Shown here: piece after piece, positions 23,146-32,334 of the stretch | How positions within the stretch are numbered: the stretch's first letter is position 1 | How the letters are laid out: the number at the start of each line of letters is the position of its first letter | From: Geobacteraceae bacterium | GTDB taxonomy: Bacteria; Desulfobacterota; Desulfuromonadia; Desulfuromonadales; BM103 | Direction of reading: 5' to 3' | Assembly (NCBI GenBank): GCA_024640545.1 | Contig: JAHEEU010000006.1 | Span: 1-38,066, forward strand | DNA: 38,066 nucleotides | Made by a program: the position numbers and the translations under genes | Notes under the pieces: model-generated | Databases searched by the model: none | What the model was told of the DNA's origin: nothing | Seen by the model: the letters and a program-made list of their open reading frames with translations, nothing else

Positions 23146-26100
23146 TCAAGCTTTCTCCCTGCAATGCAACACGCGTTCAAACACTTCGCGGATCGTCTGG
23201 GTCGTCCTGGCGTAGTCTTCCAGGAAGCGTTTCTCAGGTCTCGTCGGTGCTTCCGGGTAGCCGAGATGCCGGGCCAGCTTCGCCAGATAGGCCGTGTCGG
23301 CGGACAGCTCATTGACCGACTGATCGTGAACCAGGCGCAGCTTGTTTTCCAGCCGGCGCAGGAACTTGTAGCCGGAGACCAAAGTCTCATAGTCCTTTTC
23401 CGAAAGCAAGCGCTCCCTCTGCAGGAGGCTCAGAGCTTCGACCGTGTTGCGGCAACGCAGAACGGGCCGGTCACGGCCGTGCCGCAGCTGCAGGTACTGG
23501 GCAATGAATTCGACGTCGACCATGCCGCCGCGTCCGGTTTTGATGTTGAGATGCTGCGCGTCTTCCTTGCCGAGTTCCTTCTCCATCCGCTGGCGCAGGC
23601 GGCAGATCTCTTCGGCGAGGTCGTCCGGCAGCGAACGCTCGTAGACGATTTCGGCGGTCAGCGCATCAAAGGCGGCGGCCAGGTCTGCCGAGCCCGCGAC
23701 CACCCTGGCCTTGATCAGCGCCTGGCGCTCCCATGGCGCGGCCGAGCTCTTGTGGTACTCACGGTAGGCCGGCAGAGATGAGACCAGCGGCCCCTGGTTG
23801 CCGGACGGTCTCAAGCGGGTGTCGATCTCATAAACATTGCCTTCCTGGGTCATCAGAGTCAGAACGGAAATGATCCTCTGCGCCAGGCGGGCAAAGTACT
23901 GCTGGTTGGTCTGTTGCCTGAAGCGCCCGGGAGCGGTCCGCTCGACCGGCCCGGTCTCCCCCTCGCCTTCGTAAATGAAGATGATGTCCAGGTCGGAGTG
24001 GTAGTTCAGCTCCATCCCGCCCAGCTTGCCCATGCCGACTATGACGAAGGCCGCTTCGTGCAATTCGCCGGCATCGTCCCGGCAGAAAGGCAGGCCGTAA
24101 CGTTCCAGCAGTTCCTCCCGGGCGATGACCAGCGCTTGCTGCAGGCAGGCATCGGCGACCAGCGAGATCTGGAGGGTGGTCTGGCCCTGCGGTGTATGGC
24201 CATGAATGTCGTTGATGGCGATGCGTAGAAATTCCTCGTTGCGGAAGCGTCGCAGGGTATTGAGCTTGTCCTCGTAGTACTCCGCGTGGCTCAGGTGTTC
24301 GCCCAGTTCGGCAGTGAGCCGCTCGGCTTGCTTGACATTCCGGGCGTAGCTGGTCGCCACCAGTGAATCGAGAACTTCCGGGTGCTGGATGAAGTTGCGC
24401 GAGAGAAACTGGCTGGTGGCAAAGAGCGAGACCAGGACCTTGATGATCCCCGGGTTCTCGGCCAGCAGGGCATAGTAGGTGCCGCGTGCCCGGCGGCAGG
24501 CCTCGAGGAACTTTTCCATGTTGGCCAGGGCCATCGGTGGATCCGGGCTGTACATCACCTCCTGGAAGAGCAGCGGTGCGATCCGGTCCAGCAGGCGGCG
24601 GGCCCGTTCGGTCAGATATCCCCTGGTCCCGCCCTGGCGCAGGACCTTGAGGCTCTCGTAGGCGCTTTCAGGCGGGCGGAAGCCTTTTTCTTCGAGGATA
24701 TCCAGGCAGAGATCGGGATCGGCGCTGGCGTCGAACAGCATGATGACCTCGGGGCTGACCTGGGAGGGCAGCTCCTCTTCGCTGGTGTAGAAGAGGTCGC
24801 GGAAAATCGCCGAGACCTTGTCCCGGTGCTGGCCCAGGGCCGCCATGAACTCTGCCGCCTGCGTATAACCACAGCGCCTGGCCAGGGCGGTAAGCTCCTC
24901 CGGCCGAGTCGGCAGGTTGTGCGTCTGCTGCTCGTGGATCACCTGGATGCGATGCTCGACAGTGCGCAGGAAGCGGTAGGCTGCACTGAGGTCGTCACGC
25001 TCCTCGACGGTAATCAGCTCCTCGGCAGCGAGCACCTGCAGGGCCTCTAGGGAGTTGCGCAGCCGCAGCCGCGGGTGCTTGCCGGCGTTGATCAGCTGCA
25101 GGGCCTGAATGAAGAATTCAATCTCGCGGATGCCGCCGCGCCCCAGCTTGAGGTTCAGTTCGCCCTCTTTGACCCGCGTCAGGCTGCGGTCGATCTTCTG
25201 CTTCATCAGCTTGATATCGTCGATCATGGCGTAGTCGAGGTGACGACGGTAGATGAACGGCTGCAAACGCTGCAGAAGCTGTTCGCCGAGCGCTTTCGAG
25301 CCGGCGACCGGGCGGGCCTTGAGCATTGCCGAGCGCTCCCAGCTCTGCCCCCAGCCCTCGTAGTACATTTCCCCCGCAGCAATCGAGTTGGCCATTTCGC
25401 CGCTGTTCCCCTCTGGCCGAAGGCGCAGGTCGACGCGGAACACGAAGCCGTCTTCGGTGACCTGGCCGATGGCGCGGGTGATCAGCCCCGCCAGCTTGAC
25501 GAAATACTGGTGGAGGGAAATGCGGTTGCGTGGCCCGCGAATCGGGTCGGCAATCCCCGCTGTCTGGCCGCGATCGGAGCTGTAGAAATAGATCAGGTCG
25601 ATGTCGGAAGAAAAATTCAGCTCGCAGCCGCCGAACTTGCCCATGCCGAGAATGGTGAACTCCGCCTCTCCTGGCGTGGCGCCTTGTGCGGAGTCGAGCA
25701 GGGGGGCGCCGTATTCGGCCTGCAACTGGCGGCTGCAGATTTCGACGGCTCTTTGCAACGCGGCTGCGGCCAGCGAAGAGAGTTCGGCGGTGACTTCCTC
25801 CAGCCCGGCCAGCCCGCACAGGTCTCGTCCGCCGATGCGCAGTATCTCGCGGGCTTTGAAAACGCGCAGGCCATTTTTCAGCGCGGCAAAGTCGGCGTCG
25901 TCGGCGATCATCTGGCGCAGCTCCGCGCACATCTGCGCCTCGGTTTTCGAGGTGCCGATCCGGCCCTGCAGGAACAGCTCCGCGCAAAAGCCTGTGCGGC
26001 GGAAGAGGATGCCGGCGAGGAATGGCGAGGCACCGAGAATCGTCAATAACCGGGCGGCGTGAGCCTGGTCTTTGAGAACGTCGGCCAGCCCTTGCCTGGC

Positions 26101-26340
26101 ATCCGTCCCGCTGAGACGTTCGAGATTGTTGAGTGCCAGGTCCGGGTCAGCGGTTGACAAAGCCTGTTCGGCGAGGGTGGTCACCAGCTGCGGATCGCAG
26201 AAGACCTGCAGCAGCAGGACCAGGTTGGCCGCGGTTCTCGCCGGTTGGGCAAAACCTGACCTGGCGGCGGTGGCGGCCAGGGCCGCTTCATCGCCGGCGA
26301 GGAGCTGCTCAGCCCATGTCTGACGCTCGGTAATGCTCAT
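23146..26340 (-). CDS. glnE: Bifunctional glutamine-synthetase adenylyltransferase/adenylyl-removing enzyme
   Basis: 1064 residues, somewhat longer than the E. coli enzyme. Both nucleotidyltransferase halves are complete: ILGMGKFGGCELNFSSDIDL in the N-terminal de-adenylylating half and IVGMGKLGGMELNYHSDLDI in the C-terminal adenylylating half, each followed by helical GlnD/GlnE-associated domains. The enzyme adds AMP to, or phosphorolytically removes it from, glutamine synthetase in response to PII and glutamine. AAGGA lies about 14 bases before the ATG. It lies 8 bases downstream of mtnA and 1 base upstream of the REC/DnaJ gene, so it is probably in one transcript. Confidence 0.96.
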   Translation of the reverse strand: MSITERQTWAEQLLAGDEAALAATAARSGFAQPARTAANLVLLLQVFCDPQLVTTLAEQALSTADPDLALNNLERLSGTDARQGLADVLKDQAHAARLLTILGASPFLAGILFRRTGFCAELFLQGRIGTSKTEAQMCAELRQMIADDADFAALKNGLRVFKAREILRIGGRDLCGLAGLEEVTAELSSLAAAALQRAVEICSRQLQAEYGAPLLDSAQGATPGEAEFTILGMGKFGGCELNFSSDIDLIYFYSSDRGQTAGIADPIRGPRNRISLHQYFVKLAGLITRAIGQVTEDGFVFRVDLRLRPEGNSGEMANSIAAGEMYYEGWGQSWERSAMLKARPVAGSKALGEQLLQRLQPFIYRRHLDYAMIDDIKLMKQKIDRSLTRVKEGELNLKLGRGGIREIEFFIQALQLINAGKHPRLRLRNSLEALQVLAAEELITVEERDDLSAAYRFLRTVEHRIQVIHEQQTHNLPTRPEELTALARRCGYTQAAEFMAALGQHRDKVSAIFRDLFYTSEEELPSQVSPEVIMLFDASADPDLCLDILEEKGFRPPESAYESLKVLRQGGTRGYLTERARRLLDRIAPLLFQEVMYSPDPPMALANMEKFLEACRRARGTYYALLAENPGIIKVLVSLFATSQFLSRNFIQHPEVLDSLVATSYARNVKQAERLTAELGEHLSHAEYYEDKLNTLRRFRNEEFLRIAINDIHGHTPQGQTTLQISLVADACLQQALVIAREELLERYGLPFCRDDAGELHEAAFVIVGMGKLGGMELNYHSDLDIIFIYEGEGETGPVERTAPGRFRQQTNQQYFARLAQRIISVLTLMTQEGNVYEIDTRLRPSGNQGPLVSSLPAYREYHKSSAAPWERQALIKARVVAGSADLAAAFDALTAEIVYERSLPDDLAEEICRLRQRMEKELGKEDAQHLNIKTGRGGMVDVEFIAQYLQLRHGRDRPVLRCRNTVEALSLLQRERLLSEKDYETLVSGYKFLRRLENKLRLVHDQSVNELSADTAYLAKLARHLGYPEAPTRPEKRFLEDYARTTQTIREVFERVLHCREKA

Positions 26341-26348
26341 CGGGTCGG

Positions 26349-27425
26349 TTATCTATCCTTCTGGACGAAAGCGGCCAGCTGTTCGGTGTAGTTGCCCCTG
26401 GCGACCCCATGCTGGGTGATGATGGCACTGACCAGCCGCGCCGGGGTCACGTCGAAGGCCGGGTTGAACACGGCGACCCCGGTCGGAGCCAATTGCTGAT
26501 CACCGAGATGGGTGACCTCGCGGCTGTCGCGTTCCTCGATCGGAATCTGCGAGCCGTCAGCGGCCTGCAGGTCGATCGTCGAGGTCGGCGCCGCCACGTA
26601 GAAGGGGATGTGGTGCTCCCTGGCGAGCACGGCGACCGTATAGGTCCCGATCTTGTTGGCGACGTCGCCGTTGGCAGCGATCCGGTCGGCACCGACGACC
26701 ACTGCGTCGATGGCGCCCTTGGACATCAGGTAGCCGGCCATGTTGTCACAGATCAGGATGGTCTGGATGTGGTCCTGATGCAGCTCCCAGGCGGTCAGCC
26801 GGGAACCCTGCAGAAAGGGGCGGGTCTCATCGGCGAACACGGTGACCTGCTTGCCGGCGGCCACGGCCGCACGAACGACCCCCAGCGCCGTACCGTAGCC
26901 GCCGGTGGCCAGGGCCCCGGCGTTGCAGTGGGTCAGGATCCGCACCTGGTCTGGCAAAAGCGCCGCGCCATGTCGGCCCATGCTCATGTTGATGCGGATG
27001 TCTTCCTCGTTGATCGCCATCGCCTCGTACTCGAGGCCTATTTTCAGGTTGCCGACCGGCTGGTCGGCGTTGGCACGCACCAGGCTTTTCATGCGTTCCA
27101 GGGCCCAGCAGAGGTTGACTGCCGTCGGGCGGGTTGCAGCAAGCACCTCGCACACCTGCTCGAACTCGGTGACAAAATCGGCATACTTCTCAGCCTTGCT
27201 GGCCTGGGCGCCGAAAAAAGCGCCGTAGGCGGCGGTGACGCCGATTGCCGGGGCACCACGTACCACCATGCTGCGAATCGCTTCGGCGACCTCGTGGTAA
27301 TCGGTGTATTCCAGCCACACCTCTTCGGTGGGCAGGCGGCGCTGGTCGATCAGGCGCAAAATGCCGTCGCTGTACTTGATCGGGCGGATGCCCGCGGCAT
27401 CGGGGAAAAAATCGCAATTGCTCAT
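26349..27425 (-). CDS. mtnA: S-methyl-5-thioribose-1-phosphate isomerase
   Basis: 358 residues, the normal family length. Motifs are VVRGAPAIGVTAAYG, ILTHCNAGALATGGYGTALG with the catalytic cysteine, and VVGADRIAANGDVANKIGT with the catalytic aspartate. The enzyme interconverts methylthioribose-1-phosphate and methylthioribulose-1-phosphate in methionine salvage. The ribosome site is poor (GGAACGG about 12 bases upstream). No other salvage gene is nearby; its place between gatB and glnE looks like housekeeping linkage rather than a pathway cluster. Confidence 0.94.
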   Translation of the reverse strand: MSNCDFFPDAAGIRPIKYSDGILRLIDQRRLPTEEVWLEYTDYHEVAEAIRSMVVRGAPAIGVTAAYGAFFGAQASKAEKYADFVTEFEQVCEVLAATRPTAVNLCWALERMKSLVRANADQPVGNLKIGLEYEAMAINEEDIRINMSMGRHGAALLPDQVRILTHCNAGALATGGYGTALGVVRAAVAAGKQVTVFADETRPFLQGSRLTAWELHQDHIQTILICDNMAGYLMSKGAIDAVVVGADRIAANGDVANKIGTYTVAVLAREHHIPFYVAAPTSTIDLQAADGSQIPIEERDSREVTHLGDQQLAPTGVAVFNPAFDVTPARLVSAIITQHGVARGNYTEQLAAFVQKDR

Positions 27426-27455
27426 GGATGGATACCGTTCCTGGGGAGGAAATAA

Positions 27456-27594
27456 GTGACAGAATACAGGAGACAGAATACAGGAGACAGAATACAGAAT
27501 ACGGGAGAGGGGGCGCTGGTTATGGGGGGGCCGTCAAAGCACGGTAGCGTGTTTTCATCCGGCATGCTGACTTCCGTATGCGGTCTCCTCTCCA
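27456..27594. repeat. Heptamer-repeat element between mtnA and gatB
   Basis: 27456-27511 is a direct array of eight 7-base units alternating GAGACAG and AATACAG, with the last two degenerate. Viewed as 14-base units it has three copies, two of them exact. About 60 bases further, 27574-27594 holds three inverted, diverged heptamers beginning CCGTATG CGGTCTC. The intervening sequence contains no gene. A related element lies on the other side of gatB (29065-29134) and shares CTTCCGTAT at the inverted arm. No CRISPR logic applies, since units are abutting. Confidence 0.7.
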
Positions 27595-27600
27595 CCTGCT

Positions 27601-29043
27601 TCACCCTTGCAGCTTCTTCTTCAAGAGCTGGTTCACCATTCCGGGGTTGGCCTTGCCCTGGCTGGCCTGCATGACCTTGCCGACGAAAAAGCCGATCAAC
27701 TTGTCCTTGCCGGACAGGTACTCGGCCACCTGCTCCGGATGAGCGGCAATCACCTGGTCGACCAGCCCTTCGATCGCGCCCGTGTCGGTCACCTGCTTGA
27801 GCCCTTGCGCCTGGATGATCTGGTCGGCGGTCTCGCCGCTCAGCCACATCTGCTCGAAGACGGTTTTGGCAATCTTCCCGGATATCGTGTTGTCGGCGAT
27901 CCTTGCCAGCAGGCCGCTGAGCAGCTCAGGAGTGACTGGTGCCGCAACGACCTCGGTGTCGGTCTCCTTGAGCTTGCGGAGGACCTCACCCATAACCCAG
28001 TTGGCGCAGCTCTTGGCGTCCTTGGCGAGGGTGACGCAGGCGTCGAAATAATCAGCCAGGTTGCGGTCGGCAGCGAGGACCTCGGCATCGTAGGCCGGCA
28101 GTCCCAGTTCCTCGACGAACCGGTGGCGTTTGGCATCCGGCAGTTCGGGAAGCGTCGCCCGAACCTCTTCGATCCATGCCGGGCTGATCACCAGCGGCAC
28201 CAGGTCGGGGTCGGGAAAATAACGGTAGTCGTGGGCTTCTTCCTTGCCGCGCATGGAGCGGGTCATGCCGGTGCCGCTGTCGAACAGGCGGGTCTCCTGG
28301 ATGACCTTGCCGCCGCTCTCGATCAGGTCGATCTGGCGCTCAACCTCGTATTCGATGGCCTGCCTGATGAAGCGGAACGAGTTGATGTTCTTCAGCTCGG
28401 CGCGGGTGCCGAACTCCTTCTGCCCGAAGGGCCGGACCGAAACGTTGGCGTCGCAGCGGAAGCTGCCTTCCTCGAGGTTGCCGTCGCAGACGCCGAGATA
28501 AACCACGATCTGATGCAGCTTTTTCAGGTAGGCGATCGCTTCGTCGGCCGAACGCATATCCGGTTCCGAGACGATCTCCAAGAGGGGCGTGCACGCCCGG
28601 TTGAGGTCGACCAGGGAGCTGCCGGCGGTTTCCGGCGTCTCGCCGTGGATCAGCTTGCCGGCATCCTCCTCCATGTGGGCCCGGGTGATGCCGATGCGCT
28701 TGCTTTGGCCATCGCCAAGGTCGATGTCCAGCCAGCCGTGTTCACAGACCGGCAGCTCGTACTGGGAGATCTGGTAGCCCTTCGGCAGGTCGGGATAGAA
28801 ATAGTTCTTGCGGGCGAAGATCGAGCGGGGCGCGATCCGACAGTTGGTCGCCAGACCGGTCCTGATGGCAAACTCCACCGCCTTGCGGTTGAGGACCGGC
28901 AGGGCGCCCGGCAGGCCGAGGCAGACCGGACAGGTCTGAGAGTTGGGCGTCCGGCCGAACTCGGTAGAGCAGCCGCAGAAGATCTTGGTCCTGGTGGTCA
29001 GCTGGGCATGCACTTCCAGCCCGATGACGGTTTCGTAATTCAT
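27601..29043 (-). CDS. gatB: Asp-tRNA(Asn)/Glu-tRNA(Gln) amidotransferase subunit B
   Basis: 480 residues from the ATG 29041-29043, with GAGG seven bases upstream; an ATG four codons earlier lacks a site. The N-terminus [13 protein letters not shown] and the core [25 protein letters not shown] and [13 protein letters not shown] are diagnostic of GatB, with CxxC-type zinc ligands. The C-terminal YqeY/tail domain ([13 protein letters not shown]) binds tRNA. With GatA and GatC it converts mischarged Glu-tRNA(Gln) and/or Asp-tRNA(Asn) to the amidated forms. It is separated from gatA by a repeat-bearing gap of 98 bases. Confidence 0.97.
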   Translation of the reverse strand: MNYETVIGLEVHAQLTTRTKIFCGCSTEFGRTPNSQTCPVCLGLPGALPVLNRKAVEFAIRTGLATNCRIAPRSIFARKNYFYPDLPKGYQISQYELPVCEHGWLDIDLGDGQSKRIGITRAHMEEDAGKLIHGETPETAGSSLVDLNRACTPLLEIVSEPDMRSADEAIAYLKKLHQIVVYLGVCDGNLEEGSFRCDANVSVRPFGQKEFGTRAELKNINSFRFIRQAIEYEVERQIDLIESGGKVIQETRLFDSGTGMTRSMRGKEEAHDYRYFPDPDLVPLVISPAWIEEVRATLPELPDAKRHRFVEELGLPAYDAEVLAADRNLADYFDACVTLAKDAKSCANWVMGEVLRKLKETDTEVVAAPVTPELLSGLLARIADNTISGKIAKTVFEQMWLSGETADQIIQAQGLKQVTDTGAIEGLVDQVIAAHPEQVAEYLSGKDKLIGFFVGKVMQASQGKANPGMVNQLLKKKLQG

Positions 29044-29064
29044 TGAGAACCTCATTATTTTTAG

Positions 29065-29134
29065 GATACAGGAGACAGAATACAGAATACAGATCAGAGC
29101 CTCCTGTGGTCTTCCGTATCCTGTCTGCTGTGTC
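29065..29134. repeat. Heptamer-repeat hairpin element between gatB and gatA
   Basis: 29065-29092 is four abutting 7-base units: GATACAG, GAGACAG and two AATACAG. 29114-29134 is three inverted units: CCGTATC, CTGTCTG, CTGTGTC. The arms are in the right order to pair into an imperfect stem of about 21 bp with a loop of about 28 bases. The same units form the element at 27456-27594, so the two are copies of one repeat family. It may influence gatA-gatB readthrough. Confidence 0.65.
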
Positions 29135-29141
29135 CCCGATT

Positions 29142-30599
29142 CTAAATCTCCGGCTGCCTCTTGTGCCATTCGGTGGCCTGCTCGAAAGCGTAGGCCGCGC
29201 TCAGGATGGCTGCCTCGTCGAAAGGCTTGCCGATCAGCTGCAGGCCGATCGGCAGGCTGTCGGCCGAGAAGCCGCATGGGAGGCTCATGGCACAGGTCCC
29301 GGCCAGATTGACCGGGATGGTGTAGATGTCCGAGAGGTACATCTGCAGCGGATCGTTGACCTTCTCGCCAAGGGCGAAGGCCGGGGTCGGCGCCACCGGT
29401 GTCAGCAGGACGTCGACCTTTTCGAAGGCGTCGAGAAAGTCCTGGCGAATCAGTGTCCTGACTTTCTGCGCCTTGAGATAGTAGGCGTCGTAGTAGCCGG
29501 AAGAGAGCGCGTAGGTGCCGAGCATGATGCGGCGCTTGACTTCGGTGCCGAATCCGGCCGCCCGGCTCTGCATGTACATGTCGATCAGGTTCTCCGCCTG
29601 CTCGGCACGCAGGCCGTAACGCACGCCGTCATAGCGAGCCAGGTTGCTCGAGGCTTCGGCGGTGGCGATCAGGTAGTAGCAGGCAACCGCATAGGCGGTG
29701 TGCGGCAGGCTGACCTCGACGATTTCGGCACCGAGGTCGCGGTAGGTCGCCGTCGCCTGCTCGACGGCCCGGCGCACGTCATCATCCAGACCATCGATGA
29801 AATATTCCCGCGGCAGGCCGATGCGCAGTCCTTTAATGTTCCCGGTCAAGCCGGCCTGGTAGTCGGGAGCCGCTGTGTCCACCGAGGTCGAATCAGCCGG
29901 ATCGTAGCCGGCGACCGCCTGCAGCATGAGCGCGCAGTCGCGCACGTCACGGGCCAGGGGGCCGACCTGGTCGAGCGAGGAGGCATAGGCGACCACGCCG
30001 TAGCGGGAGACGCGGCCATAGGTCGGTTTCAGTCCAACCACGCTGCAGTAGGCGGCCGGTTGACGGATCGAGCCGCCGGTGTCGGTACCCAGCGCTGCTG
30101 CAGCCTGCCTGGCCGCGACGCAGGCAGCGCTGCCGCCCGAGGAGCCGCCCGGTACGCGGGAGAGCTCCCAGGGGTTGCGAACCGCACCGAAGGCGCTGTT
30201 CTCGTTGGAGCTGCCCATGGCGAACTCGTCCATGTTCAGCTTGCCGAGGATGACCGCTTTCTGTGCTTTGATGCGGCCAATCGCCGTGGCGTCGTAAGGC
30301 GAGATGTAATTGCCGAGGATTCGCGAACCACAGGTGGTTCTCAGCCCCGCGGTGTTGAAAATGTCCTTTACGGCAATTGGCAGGCCCGTGAGCGGAGCGG
30401 TCTCGCCGGCGGCAATCGCCCGGTCTGCGGCTTCCGCTTCGACCGTCGCCGTCTCGGCGCAGACGGTAATGAAGCTGTTGAGCTGTGGGTTGGTTGCGGC
30501 GATCCGCTCCAGGTAGGCGCCGGTCACTTCTGCGGCCGAGAGTTCACGGCGGTCCAGCCGGTCGCGCAGTTCCGCCAGGGTCAGGTCGTAAATCGTCAT
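29142..30599 (-). CDS. gatA: Asp-tRNA(Asn)/Glu-tRNA(Gln) amidotransferase subunit A
   Basis: 485 residues from the ATG 30597-30599, with a weak GGAA upstream; an upstream in-frame start is not supported. The amidase-signature triad is intact: K78 in [10 protein letters not shown]153 in GGSSGGSAA and nucleophile S177 in [13 protein letters not shown]. The subunit liberates ammonia from glutamine for the GatB active site. It lies 32 bases downstream of gatC and is in the order C-A-B. Confidence 0.97.
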   Translation of the reverse strand: MTIYDLTLAELRDRLDRRELSAAEVTGAYLERIAATNPQLNSFITVCAETATVEAEAADRAIAAGETAPLTGLPIAVKDIFNTAGLRTTCGSRILGNYISPYDATAIGRIKAQKAVILGKLNMDEFAMGSSNENSAFGAVRNPWELSRVPGGSSGGSAACVAARQAAAALGTDTGGSIRQPAAYCSVVGLKPTYGRVSRYGVVAYASSLDQVGPLARDVRDCALMLQAVAGYDPADSTSVDTAAPDYQAGLTGNIKGLRIGLPREYFIDGLDDDVRRAVEQATATYRDLGAEIVEVSLPHTAYAVACYYLIATAEASSNLARYDGVRYGLRAEQAENLIDMYMQSRAAGFGTEVKRRIMLGTYALSSGYYDAYYLKAQKVRTLIRQDFLDAFEKVDVLLTPVAPTPAFALGEKVNDPLQMYLSDIYTIPVNLAGTCAMSLPCGFSADSLPIGLQLIGKPFDEAAILSAAYAFEQATEWHKRQPEI

Positions 30600-30631
30600 G
30601 GTTGTTATTCCATCAATGTTTAGGTGAGGGT

Positions 30632-30919
30632 TCACTCGATAACCCGGCGGACCCGGAACGCACTCTCTGCGGTGTCGGGAGCGTTGCCCAGGGCCTGCTC
30701 CGGAGTGAACCCCGGCTTGACTTCGTCGGCGCGAAAGGCGTTTTCCATTGGGACGGCATGGGCCGTCGGCACTATGCCCTCGGTATCGAGAGAGTTGAGC
30801 TGTTCCACGTAGTCGAGGATGGCGTCCATTTCGCCGGTCAGCGAGTCGAGCTCGGCCTCGCTCAAAGCCAGGCGGGACAGGCGGCTGACATGTTCGACCT
30901 CTGCGCGGGTAATCTTCAT
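30632..30919 (-). CDS. gatC: Asp-tRNA(Asn)/Glu-tRNA(Gln) amidotransferase subunit C
   Basis: 95 residues, the standard GatC length. The ATG 30917-30919 is favoured; GGAGG lies 11 bases upstream inside an alternative TTG extension of six codons. Features are the helix [18 protein letters not shown] and the conserved FRADEV followed by [16 protein letters not shown], which wraps between GatA and GatB. It is the first gene of the minus-strand run. The 276-base gap before it is AT-rich near 30945-30970 and must hold its promoter, but no hexamer pair was convincing. Confidence 0.95.
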   Translation of the reverse strand: MKITRAEVEHVSRLSRLALSEAELDSLTGEMDAILDYVEQLNSLDTEGIVPTAHAVPMENAFRADEVKPGFTPEQALGNAPDTAESAFRVRRVIE

Positions 30920-31195
30920 TTCCAGGTAAACCTCCAAGCTCTTGTTTCGTCTAAAAATTAAGTTAGAAAACTAGCACGGGCCCCCATGGCATGGCAAGCA
31001 GGAGAAGTTCACGCGGGGCTGGTTCTTGGCATGTTTTTCCTGTTCTCATGCGAAACCAGTTGCTAAAATCAACAGGAGTGGCAAAGTATACGCAACAGGA
31101 TCTGATCGAGCAGGCAGGAGGGCCCTTTGGCCGCCGTCGTCGAGTTCGTCGGACTTTACTCATCTCACACAACGAATTTAACAAGGGGAGGTTGC

Positions 31196-31858
31196 ATGAT
31201 GTTAGCGATAAAGCGGTGTTCCATTCTGGCCCTGGTTGCATTGACCATGTGGGGGTGCGCCGAACCACAGACGAAGACTCAGAAGGGGGCCGTCTACGGT
31301 ACGGGCATCGGCGCTGCCGTCGGAGCCGGCCTGGGCCAGGTCATCGGCGGCAATACCAAGTCGACCCTGGTCGGGGCCGGTATCGGCGCGGTTCTCGGCG
31401 GAGTGGCCGGCGGCAGCATCGGCCGCTACATGGATAACCAGGAAGCCGCCCTGCAGCAGCAGTTCGCCGCGTCCGAGGCGGCCAACATCCAGAGAAATGC
31501 CAACGTGCTGGCCGTCACTTTCAAGTCGGACGTGCTCTTCGATATCAACTCGGCAGCGCTCAAACCCGGCGCAAGCACGGAGATCAACCGCGTGGCCCAG
31601 GTTCTGGTCCAATATCCCCAGACCACTATCCAGATAGCCGGGCACACCGACAGCACCGGCACCGAAGTCTACAACCAGGACCTCTCCGAACGCCGGGCCC
31701 AGAGCGTGCAGAATGCCCTGGTCAACCAGGGTGTTGCGCCGGCGCGCATGCACACCATCGGATTTGGCGAAAGCCAGCCGGTTGCCGACAATACCACGGA
31801 AGCCGGACGCCAGCTGAACCGGCGGGTCGTGGTGACCATCACCCCCCAGCAGAGCTGA
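31196..31858 (+). CDS. OmpA-family lipoprotein with glycine-zipper domain (YiaD-like)
   Basis: 220 residues from ATG 31196; ATG 31199, seven bases after GGAGG, is equally possible. The signal LALVALTMWGC ends in a lipobox-like site with an unusual Trp before Gly-Cys. Residues about 30-80 form a glycine zipper (GTGIGAAVGAGLGQVIGG, GAGIGAVLGGVAGGSIG). Residues 110-218 are an OmpA C-terminal domain with FDINSAALKPGA, IAGHTDSTGTEVYN and RRAQSVQNAL, which binds peptidoglycan. It probably ties the outer membrane to the wall. It converges on tatA with a shared terminator. Confidence 0.92.
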   Translation: MMLAIKRCSILALVALTMWGCAEPQTKTQKGAVYGTGIGAAVGAGLGQVIGGNTKSTLVGAGIGAVLGGVAGGSIGRYMDNQEAALQQQFAASEAANIQRNANVLAVTFKSDVLFDINSAALKPGASTEINRVAQVLVQYPQTTIQIAGHTDSTGTEVYNQDLSERRAQSVQNALVNQGVAPARMHTIGFGESQPVADNTTEAGRQLNRRVVVTITPQQS

Positions 31859-31893
31859 AACGTTTGATTTGATCCCCTCTGCAGCGACCCAAT

Positions 31894-31927
31894 AAGAAAA
31901 GCGCTTCCATTTGGAAGCGCTTTTCTT
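31894..31927. terminator. Bidirectional terminator between ompA-like gene and tatA
   Basis: A perfect 16-bp stem with a two-base loop: AAGAAAAGCGCTTCCA pairs with its complement, so A-tract and T-tract flank the GC core on both strands. It lies 36 bases after the lipoprotein stop and 22 bases after the tatA stop, serving both convergent genes. Confidence 0.9.
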
Positions 31928-31948
31928 GCTTATCTGTCAAGGCGGGTT

Positions 31949-32143
31949 TTACTTGCTCTCGCCATCGTCGATTTTATCTTTTTCCTTTTCCGCTTGCTCT
32001 TCGTTGCCTTCCTTGACGCCGTCCTTGAAGTTCCGCAGCCCCTTGCCCAAGGCCCCACCGACCTGCGGCAGTTTGCCGGCGCCGAAAATAATCATAACGA
32101 GTACCAGGATAATAATCAGTTCTGTTGTGCCCAGTCCGAACAT
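31949..32143 (-). CDS. tatA: Sec-independent translocase protein TatA/E
   Basis: 64 residues, typical TatA size. The N-terminus MFGLGTTELIIILVLVMIIFGAGKLP is the short membrane helix, followed by the amphipathic helix VGGALGKGLRNFKDGVKEG and a charged Lys/Glu tail. It forms the pore part of the twin-arginine pathway for folded, often cofactor-containing proteins. AAGGAGT lies seven bases upstream. No tatB or tatC is in the window. It precedes the cytochrome cluster, whose members carry ordinary Sec signals. Confidence 0.93.
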   Translation of the reverse strand: MFGLGTTELIIILVLVMIIFGAGKLPQVGGALGKGLRNFKDGVKEGNEEQAEKEKDKIDDGESK

Positions 32144-32284
32144 CGCAACGACTCCTTGGAAGAGGTGTAAGACATCATCATAGACATATTCATGGAAAAA
32201 TCAACTGGTTTGCGCGCTCCTGCGGTGCCTGGCTGTCCCGGTGGCCTCAGAAGCGTTTTTTAGGGTAAAGGGCCAAAATAACAA

Positions 32285-32308
32285 GGGGACCGGCCTGGGC
32301 CGGTCCCC
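32285..32308 (-). terminator. Terminator of the octaheme cytochrome gene
   Basis: GGGGACCGGC and GCCGGTCCCC form a 10-bp stem with a four-base loop, 27 bases beyond the cytochrome stop. On the minus strand it is followed by TTGTTATTTT, which suits intrinsic termination. Confidence 0.8.
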
Positions 32309-32334
32309 GGGAAGCCTGTTCAGAGTCAGCAGGC

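Noticed and set aside
27456-27511. A CRISPR-like array
   Set aside because: Units are 7 or 14 bases and abut without spacers. No cas genes are present.
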